A stretch of DNA of 64,000 nt from Methylobacterium sp. (GTDB lineage Bacteria > Pseudomonadota > Alphaproteobacteria > Rhizobiales > Beijerinckiaceae), in assembly GCF_028290105.1 (NCBI RefSeq), contig NZ_JAQGKL010000015.1, positions 1 through 64,000 on the forward strand. The letters run 5' to 3'. Below, in pieces: positions 7,723 to 18,304 of the stretch. The notes under the pieces were generated by a model. It was not told the DNA's origin, searched no databases, and worked only from the letters and a program-made list of their open reading frames with translations. Position 1 is the first letter of the stretch. Every line of letters starts with the position of its first letter. Made by a program: the position numbers and the translations under genes.

Positions 7723-8709
7723 TCAGGCATCGAGCCGAGCCAGGAACGCGTCGTAGCGCGCCGTGACCTCGGACAGGCGCTCGAAATGCGGGAAGGCGCC
7801 GGTCTCCATCACGTCGATGGTCCAGTTCGGGGCAGCCCGGAAGCGCTCGGCGTGCCGGTAATCGACGAAGTCGCCCCGCGTGCCGTGGACCATCCAGACG
7901 GGCAGGTCGAGGCGCGGATAGATCTGCCCGGTCTCGGTGGCGAAGAGGTGGCCGGCGAGGAACGAGAACGGCGCGTGCTCGGCGCCCGGCTGATGGGCCG
8001 ACACCTGATCGTAGTCGAGCAGGCCCTCGTCGATGTCGGGGGAGCCCCAGGTCTTCTGCAGGAAGAAGCGCATGCTCGGGCGGCTGACGAGCAGGTCGAA
8101 CAGGGCCCGGCCCCAGAGGGGATACGCGACGACCGACCGGGCGGTGTCGCTGCCCTTCGGGCTGCGGCGCTCGTAGCGCCTGTCGAAGCCGGTCGGGCTG
8201 ATCAGGCCGAGGCTGCGGTAATCGTCGCGCCGCTCCAGGGCGGCCCGGGCCAGGAACTCGGCGGAGAGGGAGAGCGCCACGGCGTCGATGCGCACGCCGT
8301 CATGGCGGTCCCGGATCTCCGCGACCATGGCGTGGATCGCCGCCGTCATGAGTTCCGGCGTGTAGACCCGGTCGCTGCGCTCCGAGAAGCCGAAGCCCGG
8401 CAGGTCGAGGGCATAGACCGGCCGGGACTTGGCGTAATGCCGGTAGAGGGGGCGGACCTCGTAGGCGTTGGCCGCCGCGTTGACGGAATGGATCAGCAGG
8501 AGGGGCACGCCCTCGGCCTCGGTCGCGCCGTAGAAGCTGAGTCCGCCGGCCTCGCCACCGAGGCATTCCTGCCGGCCGGGCAGGGCGGGGGGCATGCGCC
8601 GCCGGTGATCGATCCCGAAGCGGCTGTAGGCCAGCCAGGCGCCGGCGGCACCCACAGGCAGCAGGGCCAGCAGGGGACCGAGCCGTGTGCGGCGGGTTGC
8701 ATCGGGCAT
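7723..8709 (-). CDS. Alpha/beta hydrolase with N-terminal membrane anchor
   Basis: 328 residues. A hydrophobic segment near the N-terminus (LGPLLALLPVGAAGAWLAY) probably anchors the protein. The hydrolase core shows the oxyanion-loop region LLLIHSVNAAANAYEVRPL, the strand-turn YALDLPGFGFSERSD (typical of epoxide-hydrolase/lipase-like members) and a nucleophile elbow ALSLSAEF, i.e. small-X-Ser-X-small instead of the more common G-X-S-X-G. An acid (VHGTRGDFVDY) and a late histidine (GAFPHFE) complete the expected Ser/Asp/His triad. Substrate unknown. The gene stands alone between DUF336 and the ABC-F gene, on the same strand. Confidence 0.85.
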   Translation of the reverse strand: MPDATRRTRLGPLLALLPVGAAGAWLAYSRFGIDHRRRMPPALPGRQECLGGEAGGLSFYGATEAEGVPLLLIHSVNAAANAYEVRPLYRHYAKSRPVYALDLPGFGFSERSDRVYTPELMTAAIHAMVAEIRDRHDGVRIDAVALSLSAEFLARAALERRDDYRSLGLISPTGFDRRYERRSPKGSDTARSVVAYPLWGRALFDLLVSRPSMRFFLQKTWGSPDIDEGLLDYDQVSAHQPGAEHAPFSFLAGHLFATETGQIYPRLDLPVWMVHGTRGDFVDYRHAERFRAAPNWTIDVMETGAFPHFERLSEVTARYDAFLARLDA

Positions 8710-8797
8710 GGCGGCCTTCCTGACGTTGCGCTCCGTCGGAAACGCCTGTGCTCCGGAGATTGTTGCCCGCGCGGCCCATCGCTGGACCGACCCCGTC

Positions 8798-10672
<1,875 letters not shown>

Positions 10673-10779
10673 GCCGGGCTTGTGCGGGCACGGGGCCTCA
10701 CTGGCAAGAGTCGCGACCGAGGCGGCATCGGCGCGGACGGCGCATCCACGCCTATCCGCGTTCGAAAGCAGTGTGCGGC

Positions 10780-10819
10780 TTGACCCAGGAGTTGTGCGGC
10801 GTATCGATCAAGCTTGATC
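10780..10819 (+). promoter_or_regulatory. Putative promoter and 14-bp palindromic operator of the Crp/Fnr-type gene
   Basis: A TTGACC at 10780-10785 could be a -35 element, followed after 16 bases by TATCGA (10802-10807), a weak -10. The perfect palindrome GATCAAGCTTGATC at 10806-10819 overlaps the end of that -10, and its half-sites contain TTGAT, the core recognised by FNR/FixK-type proteins, but arranged ATCAA-GC-TTGAT, the reverse of a standard FNR box. It ends 19 bases before the preferred start codon. Autoregulation by the encoded protein is a plausible but untested reading. Confidence 0.4.
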
Positions 10820-10838
10820 ATTGATGGAGGCAAGACGC

Positions 10839-11531
10839 GTGACCACAGGACGGCTGGCGACCATCCCGTTCTTCAAGGAGCCGGGGATCGAGCTGTCTGC
10901 CTACGAGACGCGCTGCCACTGGCGCCGCTTCGACGAGAACGAGGTGCTGGTCGATTACGACGACGTTTCCACGGACGTCTATTTCCTGGCCTCGGGCGAA
11001 GTCCGCATCCTGAACCGCTCGCAATCCGGCAAGGAGGTGATCCTCGGGGAGATGCGCGGCGGCGCCTTCTTCGGCGAGCTCGCGGCGCTGGACGGCATCG
11101 GCCGCTCGGCCAACGTCACGGCGCTCACCCGTGGCGAGGTCTGCGTGGTGCCGGCCCCCGTGTTCCGGCAGATCATCTTCGCTTCGGAAGCCATCGCCGA
11201 CCGCCTGTTCCGGCTGCTCGCCAAGCGCGTGCGCGAACTGAACACGCGCCTGATGGAGCACGCGCTCCTCGACCTGCGCCACCGCCTCTACGCCGAGTTG
11301 CTGCGCCTCTCGGTGCCGCGCGCCGGCGGCGACGGCGAGCGGGTGGTGACGCCGCCGCCCTATCACCACGTGCTCGCCGCCCGGATCGGCTGCCGGCGCG
11401 AGCAGGTGACGCGTGAGTTCACCGTGATGGCCGCCGACGGGCTGATCGACCGCACGCGCGGCGCCCTCGTCATCCGGCGTCCCGACCTCCTCGAAGCGCG
11501 CGTGGCCGAAGCCCTGCGCGAGGACAACTGA
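10839..11531 (+). CDS. Crp/Fnr family transcriptional regulator
   Basis: About 230 residues. The cyclic-nucleotide-binding-like beta-roll covers roughly residues 10-120 (DVYFLASGEVRILN, GEMRGGAFFGELAALDG), followed by the dimer helix (FRLLAKRVRELNTRLMEHALLDL) and a Crp-type winged helix (HHVLAARIGCRREQVTREFTVMAADGLI). The FNR iron-sulfur cysteines are absent, so it is not an oxygen-sensing FNR. I prefer the GTG at 10839 because GGAGG stands 8 bases ahead of it; in-frame TTG 10821 and ATG 10824 are alternatives that overlap that ribosome-binding site. Only 13 bases separate it from the ABC ATPase gene, suggesting co-transcription and control of that transporter. Confidence 0.9.
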   Translation: MTTGRLATIPFFKEPGIELSAYETRCHWRRFDENEVLVDYDDVSTDVYFLASGEVRILNRSQSGKEVILGEMRGGAFFGELAALDGIGRSANVTALTRGEVCVVPAPVFRQIIFASEAIADRLFRLLAKRVRELNTRLMEHALLDLRHRLYAELLRLSVPRAGGDGERVVTPPPYHHVLAARIGCRREQVTREFTVMAADGLIDRTRGALVIRRPDLLEARVAEALREDN

Positions 11532-11544
11532 GGCGGGTCCCCGC

Positions 11545-12615
11545 GTGATGGCGCGGACGACCTCGCCGGGCCGGCTCACCTGCGCCGGCCTCGGCAAGCG
11601 CTTCGGCGACCATGCGGCGGTGACCGACCTTAACCTCGATCTGGCGGCTGGCCAATTCCTGTGCCTGCTCGGGCCCTCGGGCTGCGGCAAGAGCACGTTG
11701 CTGCGCCTGATCGCCGGCTTCGAGACGCCGAGTTCGGGCACGATCCGCCTCGACGGCCGCGACATCACCGCCGAACCGCCGCATCGGCGGCCGGTGAACA
11801 TGATGTTCCAGTCCTACGCCCTGTTCCCGCACATGAGCGTCGCGGCCAACATCGCCTACGGGCTGAACCGCCTCGGCCGGGCGGCGCGCGGAGAGCGGGT
11901 CGACGAACTCCTGCGCCTGGTGCGCCTCGACGGGTTCGGCGCGCGCCGGCCCGACACGCTCTCGGGCGGCCAGCGCCAGCGGGTGGCGCTGGCCCGCGCG
12001 CTGGCCCGCTCGCCGCAAGTGCTGCTCCTCGACGAGCCGCTCGGCGCCCTCGACCGAGCCTTGCGCGAGGAGACGCAAGGCGAGCTGCGCGGCCTGCAGC
12101 GGCGCCTCGGCACGAGCTTTATCGTGGTCACCCACGACCCAGCCGAGGCCATGGCGCTCGCCGACCGGATCGGCGTCATGGATCGCGGCCGCCTCGTGCA
12201 GATCGGCGATGCCGCCACCCTGTACGAGCGCCCGGCGAACCGCTTCGTCGCCGGGCTCCTCGGCGACGTGAACCTGATCGAGGGGCGCGTGCTCGCGCGC
12301 GATGCCGCGGGGATCGCCACCGTCGAGACGCCGTGCGGTCCCTTGCTCGCGGCGGGACAGGTTGAGGGTGCCTGCGTGATCGCCCTGCGCCCGGAGCGCC
12401 TGACCGTTAGCGAGGATCCGGGGCAGGCGAGTTCGAGCCTGACCGGGCAGGTCCTCGACACGACCTATCTCGGCGACCGGGTCCGCACGCAGGTGCGCCT
12501 CGCGGATGGCAGGCTCTGGCGCGTCAGCGCACCGGCGGGGTCGAAAACCATGCCGGCCGGGACGGATGTCCACCTGAGCTATCGCCCGGAGGCGGCATGG
12601 TCGATGCCCGCGTGA
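11545..12615 (+). CDS. Spermidine/putrescine-type ABC transporter ATP-binding protein (PotA-like)
   Basis: 356 residues. Walker A LGPSGCGKSTLLRLIAG, Q-loop MMFQSYALFPHMSV, signature LSGGQRQRVALARAL, Walker B VLLLDEPLGALD and the H-loop VTHDPAEA are all intact. Behind the ATPase comes a C-terminal TOBE domain (about 265-345, with RPERLTVSEDP and LADGRLWRVSAP), typical of PotA/PotG and iron-type importers. GTG 11545 and ATG 11548 are adjacent possible starts. It energises the two permeases immediately downstream. The permeases identify the transporter as polyamine-type; the actual solute is not proven. Confidence 0.9.
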   Translation: MMARTTSPGRLTCAGLGKRFGDHAAVTDLNLDLAAGQFLCLLGPSGCGKSTLLRLIAGFETPSSGTIRLDGRDITAEPPHRRPVNMMFQSYALFPHMSVAANIAYGLNRLGRAARGERVDELLRLVRLDGFGARRPDTLSGGQRQRVALARALARSPQVLLLDEPLGALDRALREETQGELRGLQRRLGTSFIVVTHDPAEAMALADRIGVMDRGRLVQIGDAATLYERPANRFVAGLLGDVNLIEGRVLARDAAGIATVETPCGPLLAAGQVEGACVIALRPERLTVSEDPGQASSSLTGQVLDTTYLGDRVRTQVRLADGRLWRVSAPAGSKTMPAGTDVHLSYRPEAAWSMPA

Positions 12616-12631
12616 GCGGAGGCGATCCGCG

Positions 12632-13519
12632 ATGAAGCGGTTCCTGCCTGTGCTGCCCTTCCTCTGGCTGGGCGCCTTCGTGCTGCTGCCGGTGGTCATC
12701 ACCCTGAAGATCAGCCTGTCGGCACCGGCCACGGCCCAGCCCCCTTACCTTCCGGTGCTCGACTGGAGCGCGGGGCTCGAGGGCTGGGGCTCCTTCCTCG
12801 AAGCCCTGGATTTCACGAATTTCGAGACCCTCGCCCAGGATGCGCTCTACCGCGACGCGGCCCTGTCCTCGCTGACGCTGGCCGCCATCGCCACCGCGAT
12901 CCTGGCGCTGATCGGCACGCCCATCGCCCACGCGATGGCGCGCGCGCCGGCCCGGATGCAGCCGATCCTGCTCGCCCTGGTCATCGTCCCCTTCTGGACG
13001 AGCTTCCTCATCCGCATCTACGCCTGGATCGCGATCCTGAAGCCCGAGGGCCTGCTCAGCGCTGCCCTGATGAAGCTCGGGCTGATCGCCCGGCCGCTCG
13101 AAATCCTGAACACGCAGGGCGCGGTGCTGATCGGGCTCACCTACGCCTACCTGCCCTTCATGGTGCTGCCGCTCTACGCCGTGCTCGCAAAGCTCGACCC
13201 CCGCCTGACGGAGGCGGCCGCAGACCTCGGGGCCGGGCCGGTGCGGGCGTTCTGGTCCGTGACGCTGCCCCTGGCGCGCCCGGGGCTCGCGGCGGGCGCG
13301 CTCCTCTGCTTCGTGCCGATGGTAGGCGAGTTCATCATCCCCGACCTGCTCGGCGGGTCCGACACACTGATGCTCGGGCGCGTGCTCTGGAGCGAGTTCT
13401 TCTCCAACCGCGACTGGCCGCTGGCCTCCGCCGTGGCGATCCTGGTGCTGGTCCTCGTCCTCGGTCCCCTGCTGTTCTTTCGCGAGGCGGATCGAGACGG
13501 CCGCGAGGCGTCGCGATGA
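12632..13519 (+). CDS. Polyamine-type ABC transporter permease, PotB/PotH-like
   Basis: 295-residue inner-membrane protein with about six membrane helices. Hallmarks are TM1 FLWLGAFVLLPVVITLKISLS, the periplasmic loop with ALYRDAALSSLTLAAIAT, the segment VIVPFWTSFLIRIYAW (diagnostic of PotB/PotH) and the EAA loop EAAADLGAGPVRAFWSVTLPL with GEFIIPDLLGG. A GGAGG ribosome-binding site precedes the ATG. It ends in a four-base overlap (ATGA) with the next permease gene, so the two subunits are translationally coupled and form the channel. Confidence 0.92.
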   Translation: MKRFLPVLPFLWLGAFVLLPVVITLKISLSAPATAQPPYLPVLDWSAGLEGWGSFLEALDFTNFETLAQDALYRDAALSSLTLAAIATAILALIGTPIAHAMARAPARMQPILLALVIVPFWTSFLIRIYAWIAILKPEGLLSAALMKLGLIARPLEILNTQGAVLIGLTYAYLPFMVLPLYAVLAKLDPRLTEAAADLGAGPVRAFWSVTLPLARPGLAAGALLCFVPMVGEFIIPDLLGGSDTLMLGRVLWSEFFSNRDWPLASAVAILVLVLVLGPLLFFREADRDGREASR

Positions 13520-14289
13520 GAGCGCTCGACCGCGCCGCCCTCATCCTCGGTCTCGGCTTCCTCTACGCGCCGATCCTGATGCTGGCGGTCTATTCGTTCA
13601 ACGCCTCCGCCCTGGTCACCGTCTGGGGCGGGTTCTCGACCCGCTGGTACGGCGTGCTCCTCGCCGACGGGCCGCTGCTCGACGCGGCCCGGGTCTCGTT
13701 CCTCGTGGCCCTTTGCGCCGCTGCCATCGCGACGATCCTCGGTACGCTGGCGGCCCTCGCCCTCGACCGCAGCGGTTTCTTTGCCGGCCGGCGCGCCTTC
13801 ACAGGGCTCGTCTACGCGCCGCTGGTGATGCCCGAGGTGATCACCGGGTTGTCGCTGCTTCTGCTCTTCGTCGGGCTCGGGCTCGACCGCGGCATCCTCA
13901 CCATCGTGATCGCGCACGCGACCCTGGGCCTCGGATTCGTCGCGGTGATCGTCGGCGCGCGCCTGCGCGGCCTCGACCGATCGCTGGAGGACGCGGCGTC
14001 CGATCTCGGCGCCGGCCCGGCCCGCGTGTTCGCGACCGTCACCCTGCCGCTGATCGCCCCGTCACTGGCGGCGGGCTTCCTCCTCGCCTTCACCCTGTCC
14101 CTCGACGACCTCGTGATCGCGAGCTTCGTCTCCGGGCCCGGCGCGACCACTCTGCCGATGCGCCTCTACAGCCAGGTTCGCCTCGGGGTGAATCCCGAGA
14201 TCAATGCGGCCTCCACGCTCCTCGTCGCAGCCGTCACCGCCATCGTGTTGACCGCGTCGTGGTTGACCGGCCGCAACGATCCGGTCTGA
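13516..14289 (+). CDS. Polyamine-type ABC transporter permease, PotC/PotI-like
   Basis: 257 residues. The start MRALDRAALILGLGFLYAPILMLAVYSFNAS is the standard PotC opening (YAPI...YSFN). The EAA loop is EDAASDLGAGPARVFATVTLPL and is followed by SLDDLVIASFVSGPGATTLPM, diagnostic of PotC. The C-terminus ends shortly after TM6. The ATG overlaps the previous stop. No periplasmic polyamine-binding protein (PotD/PotF) is encoded next to these genes; the next gene is convergent and encodes an AsmA-like protein, so any binding partner lies elsewhere. Confidence 0.92.
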   Translation: MRALDRAALILGLGFLYAPILMLAVYSFNASALVTVWGGFSTRWYGVLLADGPLLDAARVSFLVALCAAAIATILGTLAALALDRSGFFAGRRAFTGLVYAPLVMPEVITGLSLLLLFVGLGLDRGILTIVIAHATLGLGFVAVIVGARLRGLDRSLEDAASDLGAGPARVFATVTLPLIAPSLAAGFLLAFTLSLDDLVIASFVSGPGATTLPMRLYSQVRLGVNPEINAASTLLVAAVTAIVLTASWLTGRNDPV

Positions 14290-14299
14290 GGCGCCCGGT

Positions 14300-16168
14300 T
14301 CAGGGGGCGTAGGCGCGGGCGGAGGTCGGGATCTGCGCGCCTGGACCGCCGGCCGGCATCCGCAGGGCGTTCGGTGGCAGGATCGCGCCGCCGCGGGACA
14401 CGGGCTCCGTCTGGTTCGTCAACGCGCGCACCGCGAGATTGTCGAGCGGCCCACCGATCAGGAACCGCGCCGGCGTCGCCCGCGCCCCGTCCGCCGTCGC
14501 GGCCCGCGCCTCGATGTCCATCACAGCCTCGCAGCGGCGATCGGGCAGGAAGACCCTGCCGCGCAAGGCCGCCGACAGGGCCGGCCCCTCCAGCGCCCCC
14601 TCGGCGATCTCGCCGACTCCATCGACGAAACGCAGGCTCAGGGTCGCGCGCTCGAACGCCGTGCGGCCCGAGCGCTGGGTCGGCACCCTGTGGCTCAAGG
14701 CGACGTCGGCGAGATCGAGGCCGACGAGGGTCCCGCCCTGGATACCGAGCACGGCATGCCCATCGAGGTGGTTCAGGAGCCGATCCGTCGTGGCGCCCGT
14801 GCCCTGTGCCATGAACTGGCCCTGGACCCGTCCGAACATCCAATTCTCCTGGCGCAGGTCGCTGAGCAGGCCCCCGAGATCGAGGCCGTCGAAGGCGCCC
14901 TGCGCCTTCATCTCGGTGACCATCGGGTCGCCGGACGACGCATTCAGAGCGAGGCGACCCTTCAGCGTGCCCGTCGCGACGGTGGCGCGATTGAGCGACG
15001 CCTCGATGCTCCCGCTCCGCACGAGGACGCTGGCGGCCACGTCCTCGGCGAGCATCGGTCCGACCCGTGCCGAGCCCGTCGACAGCCGCAGATCGAGGTC
15101 GCCGGCCGTGAGCGGCGCCAGCGCGACGCCGCGCGTCGCGTCCGCCGCATCGAGGCCGAGCATTTGCAGGGTCTCGGCGGCGAGGGGCGCCAGGTTGAGG
15201 GATTCGGCGGCCAGCGTCGCCTGGATGGCGGGCCTGTCCCGGTCGAAGGCGACCGAACCCGCGCCCTCCAGCAGATTGGCCCCGAACGAGACCCGCACGT
15301 TGGGCAGCATCAGGCGCCGCCCATCGAGATCGAAGCTGCCGTCGAGCCCGAAGGCCTTGACCACGGGGGCCAGCGCCACCGCGCCACCCGCCCAGGCCAG
15401 GGTCTCGGGCAGGGACCGGGTCTCGAAGGTGCCCCGTCCGGTCAGCCGAAGGCCGCCGTCGCGGACGAGCCCGTTACCCTCGGCCGTCAGGCTGCCCGCC
15501 GCCCAGTTCGCGGCGAGCGAGAAGGGCGTGGCGCCACCGTCGAGAAGGTCGACGAGCCGAAGGCCACCGAGCGTGAAGCGCGCGGGCGCGTCGTTCCACA
15601 GGAAACTGCCGGCGAGATCCGCCTGGGCGCTCCAGAGTGGCCACGAGAGGGAGAGATCGATGTCGCGGGCGGTCTGCGGGCTGCCGTCGCGCGGGTCGCT
15701 GCCGACTGCGATGGTCCGCGACAGGCTGACCCGGCGTGGATGCGAGGTGCCATCCGCCCCCAGGCGCGCCGCGAGCAGGCGGGCCGGCTCGGACCAGCGC
15801 GCGTCGTCGGCGTCCACCGGCAGCTGGATCGTCGCGCCGTCGAGCGCGAGGGTGTTCACGTCGATGCGCCCGGTGAGCAGGGCGAGCAGGTTCAGTTGAA
15901 GCGCGAGGGTTCCGCCCTGCGCCAGGACGGGGCCGTCCGGCGTGCCGGAGGTGAGGCGAACGCCGCCGAAGCCGAGGCGCGGGAGTGGCAGCAGGGTGAT
16001 CTCGGCCGGTCCCTCGGCCCGCATGGCCACCCCGTAGGCTTGCGCAAGCTCCCGGGCGACGAAGCGCGTCAGCCCCGGGGCCGTCACCGACCAGGGCAGG
16101 CAGGCGCATGCAAGGCCCGCCGTGAGGGCTCCGAGACCGGTGATCGTTGCGAGGCGGCGCAGCGGCAT
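14300..16168 (-). CDS. AsmA-like outer-membrane biogenesis/lipid-transport protein
   Basis: 622 residues. An N-terminal membrane anchor (LRRLATITGLGALTAGLACACL) is followed by a long periplasmic beta-rich region. The C-terminal AsmA domain is recognisable from LSTGSARVGPMLAEDVAASV, GALDGLDLGGLL-like repeats, then LDGHAVLGIQGGTLVGLDLAD and ALRGRVFLPDRRCEAVMDIEA. AsmA proteins span the periplasm and help move phospholipids to the outer membrane. The start at 16168 has a GGAG eight to nine bases ahead; a GTG seven codons upstream is possible. It is convergent with the PotC-like gene (10-base gap) and diverges from the CoA-transferase genes. Confidence 0.85.
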   Translation of the reverse strand: MPLRRLATITGLGALTAGLACACLPWSVTAPGLTRFVARELAQAYGVAMRAEGPAEITLLPLPRLGFGGVRLTSGTPDGPVLAQGGTLALQLNLLALLTGRIDVNTLALDGATIQLPVDADDARWSEPARLLAARLGADGTSHPRRVSLSRTIAVGSDPRDGSPQTARDIDLSLSWPLWSAQADLAGSFLWNDAPARFTLGGLRLVDLLDGGATPFSLAANWAAGSLTAEGNGLVRDGGLRLTGRGTFETRSLPETLAWAGGAVALAPVVKAFGLDGSFDLDGRRLMLPNVRVSFGANLLEGAGSVAFDRDRPAIQATLAAESLNLAPLAAETLQMLGLDAADATRGVALAPLTAGDLDLRLSTGSARVGPMLAEDVAASVLVRSGSIEASLNRATVATGTLKGRLALNASSGDPMVTEMKAQGAFDGLDLGGLLSDLRQENWMFGRVQGQFMAQGTGATTDRLLNHLDGHAVLGIQGGTLVGLDLADVALSHRVPTQRSGRTAFERATLSLRFVDGVGEIAEGALEGPALSAALRGRVFLPDRRCEAVMDIEARAATADGARATPARFLIGGPLDNLAVRALTNQTEPVSRGGAILPPNALRMPAGGPGAQIPTSARAYAP

Positions 16169-16540
16169 TCCACTCCATCCGGCGGTCACCCGCGCGATGG
16201 GTCGCACGATCGTCAACGAGGACGATGTGCGTCGCGTCGGACGGGACGCGAGGCACGGATGAGCCGGCCATTGCCCTCCTGATACCCCTTGCGTGCGCGC
16301 TTGTCTCCCCGACCCGGCCGGGCCCGAGCGCGCCGTCCACGGCATGGAACGGCGATCCGGCTTGTCCGCCGCGCCCGGATCGGCGCACAAGGCGCCCCGG
16401 AGGATCCGGAACGATCCCGCCGGTCGGCGCTGCGCGCGCTGCAAAATGTAACCGCTGCACTGCCACAAGGGCTTGGCAGGACGCGGCTTTCGCGTGACGG
16501 TCGGCGCAAGGCAGAAAATTCGCGATACAGGAGGGCTTCC
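16169..16540. other. Divergent intergenic region between the AsmA-like and CoA-transferase genes
   Basis: Roughly 370 bases without a supported gene. Frames that stay open here are continuations of neighbours in the wrong phase and lack ribosome-binding sites. The stretch just before 16541 is comparatively AT-rich (GCAAAATGTAACC, then GCAGAAAATTCGCGATACAG) and is the likely promoter zone for the scoA gene; GGAGGG at 16530-16535 is its ribosome-binding site. No clear operator or terminator hairpin was seen. Confidence 0.5.
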
Positions 16541-17263
16541 ATGAAGAAGGTACATTCCGACGCCGCGTCGGCGCTGGCCGGCGTGCTGAAGGATGGCATG
16601 ATGATCATGTGCGGGGGCTTCGGCCTCTGCGGCATCCCCGATGCCCTGATCGACGCGATCCGCGACTCGGGCGTGAAGGACCTCACGGTCGTCTCGAACA
16701 ACGCGGGCATCGACGGCGTCGGCCTGGGCAAGCTCCTCGAGACCCGTCAGGTCGCCAAGATGATCTCGTCCTACGTCGGAGAGAACAAGGAATTCGCGCG
16801 TCAGTACCTCGGCGGCGAACTCGCCATCGAGTTCAACCCGCAGGGCACGCTGGCCGAGCGCATCCGCGCGGGCGGCGCCGGGATCCCGGCCTTCTACACC
16901 AAGACCGGTGTCGGCACCCTGATCGCGGAGGGGAAGGATGTGCGCGAGTTCGACGGCGAGGACTACGTGATGGAGCGCGGCCTGTTCGCGGATCTCGCCA
17001 TCGTGCACGCCTGGAAGGGCGATACCGAGGGCAACCTGATCTACCGGAAGACGGCGCGGAACTTCAATCCGATGATGGCCACCGCCGCGAAGGTCACCGT
17101 GGCGCAGGTCGAGCACCTCGTGCAGCCCGGCGAGATCGACCCCGACACCATCGTCACGCCCGGCATCTTCGTGAAGCGCATGGTTCACGTGCCGGTGCGC
17201 GAGAAGCGCATCGAGCAGCGCACCACCCGCAAGCGCGGCGAGTCCGCCGCGGCTTCCGTCTAA
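16541..17263 (+). CDS. scoA: 3-oxoacid CoA-transferase subunit A
   Basis: 240 residues. The CoA-transferase family I alpha-subunit fold is shown by [20 protein letters not shown] (nucleotide/CoA-binding glycine loop), [34 protein letters not shown] and [16 protein letters not shown]. Succinyl-CoA or acetyl-CoA donates CoA to 3-oxoacids such as acetoacetate, feeding ketone-body or PHB-derived acids into central metabolism. A GGAGGG ribosome-binding site precedes the ATG at 16541, excluding a longer upstream frame. The B subunit starts 37 bases downstream. Succinyl-CoA:3-ketoacid is more likely than another acid but cannot be proven from sequence. Confidence 0.92.
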   Translation: MKKVHSDAASALAGVLKDGMMIMCGGFGLCGIPDALIDAIRDSGVKDLTVVSNNAGIDGVGLGKLLETRQVAKMISSYVGENKEFARQYLGGELAIEFNPQGTLAERIRAGGAGIPAFYTKTGVGTLIAEGKDVREFDGEDYVMERGLFADLAIVHAWKGDTEGNLIYRKTARNFNPMMATAAKVTVAQVEHLVQPGEIDPDTIVTPGIFVKRMVHVPVREKRIEQRTTRKRGESAAASV

Positions 17264-17300
17264 GAGCCCGCGTCGAAGAGCCCGCAAGGAGACACCCATC

Positions 17301-17960
17301 ATGGCCTGGACCCGCGAACAGATGGCCGAGCGCGCCGCCAAGGAGCTGCAGGACGGCTTCTACGTGAACCTCGGCATCGGCATCCCGACCCTCGTCTCGA
17401 ACTACATTCCCGACGGCATGTCGGTGCAGCTGCAATCCGAGAACGGGATGCTCGGCATGGGGCCGTTCCCGTTCGAGGGCGATGAGGACGCCGACCTCAT
17501 CAATGCCGGCAAGCAGACGATCACCGCGCTGCCCACCACCAGCTACTTCTCCTCGTCGGATTCCTTCGGGATGATCCGGGGCGGGCACATCAATCTGTCG
17601 ATCCTCGGCGCCATGCAGGTGGCCGAGAACGGGGATCTGGCCAACTGGATGATCCCGGGCAAGATGGTGAAGGGCATGGGCGGCGCCATGGATCTCGTGG
17701 CCGGCGTCAAGAAGGTGGTTGTGGTGATGGAGCACACCGCCAAGGGCAAGGACGGCTCCGAGAGCCCGAAGCTGCTGAACCAGTGCGACCTGCCGCTGAC
17801 GGGCACCCACGTGGTCGACATGGTGATCACCGATCTCGGCGTCTTCACCATCGACAAGAAGGGCGAGGGCGGGATGGTCCTCGTCGAGCTCGCCGACGGC
17901 GTCACCGAGGACGAGGTGCGCGCCAAGACGACCGGGCGGTTCATCACCAAGCTCGCCTGA
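17301..17960 (+). CDS. scoB: 3-oxoacid CoA-transferase subunit B
   Basis: 219 residues, the beta subunit that carries the catalytic glutamate. In the conserved region [14 protein letters not shown] the glutamate of the SENG motif forms the covalent CoA thioester. Other hallmarks: [19 protein letters not shown] at the start, [20 protein letters not shown], and [22 protein letters not shown] near the middle. GGAG stands 10-13 bases before the ATG. It is co-transcribed with the A subunit and followed by a strong intrinsic terminator at 18026-18057. Confidence 0.93.
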   Translation: MAWTREQMAERAAKELQDGFYVNLGIGIPTLVSNYIPDGMSVQLQSENGMLGMGPFPFEGDEDADLINAGKQTITALPTTSYFSSSDSFGMIRGGHINLSILGAMQVAENGDLANWMIPGKMVKGMGGAMDLVAGVKKVVVVMEHTAKGKDGSESPKLLNQCDLPLTGTHVVDMVITDLGVFTIDKKGEGGMVLVELADGVTEDEVRAKTTGRFITKLA

Positions 17961-18025
17961 TGCGCAAGCTCTCCTGATGGGCGAGCTCGCCTGACGCGCA
18001 ACCCCGCATCGGCGTACCCGAACAG

Positions 18026-18057
18026 CCCGCCCGGCTCCGTGCCGAGGCGGGTTTTTT
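18026..18057 (+). terminator. Intrinsic terminator of the scoAB unit
   Basis: CCCGCC and CGGC in the left arm pair with GCCG and GGCGGG in the right arm around a TCCGT loop, with one unpaired A, directly followed by TTTTTT at 18052-18057. It lies 65 bases beyond the scoB stop and has all the marks of a Rho-independent terminator. Confidence 0.85.
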
Positions 18058-18130
18058 CCGGGCAGCCCCGTCCTCGCCCCCTGCTGGCCGCCCTACTTAA
18101 AGTGGCGACCCAAATAATGAGGAGCGCGAC

Positions 18131-18304
18131 ATGACGGTGATTTCGAAGTCGGTGATGGAGGAGGGCAAGGCCGCCAAACTGGCCGGTCAGGCGGATTCGA
18201 GCAATCCCTACCCGGCCGGATCGCAGAATAGCGCCGATTGGCTGGAGGGCTACACCTTCGACGAGCCGGAGCAGAACACGAACCGCGCCGAAAGCGACGA
18301 CTGA
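18131..18304 (+). CDS. RMF/CrpP-like small protein (ribosome modulation factor family)
   Basis: 57 residues: a Met-Thr-Val-Ile N-terminus, then GKAAKLAGQADSSNPYPAG and the tail SADWLEGYTFDEPEQ. The spacing A-x-x-x-G...NPY-P...W-x-x-G-Y/W reproduces the RMF (PF04957) and CrpP pattern, in which a small protein with NPY and W-x-x-G-W blocks packs on the stalled 30S/50S interface to form 100S ribosomes, or on a drug-binding surface. It is slightly more acidic at the C-terminus than E. coli RMF. GGAG lies about 8 bases before the ATG. I inferred the family from residue pattern alone; function in dormancy is an inference. Confidence 0.7.
   Translation: MTVISKSVMEEGKAAKLAGQADSSNPYPAGSQNSADWLEGYTFDEPEQNTNRAESDD

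Noticed and set aside
8300-8330. Alpha/beta hydrolase considered inactive because G-x-S-x-G is missing
   Set aside because: ALSLSAE still fits the small-x-Ser-x-small nucleophile elbow, and acid and histidine positions are present, so loss of activity is not supported.
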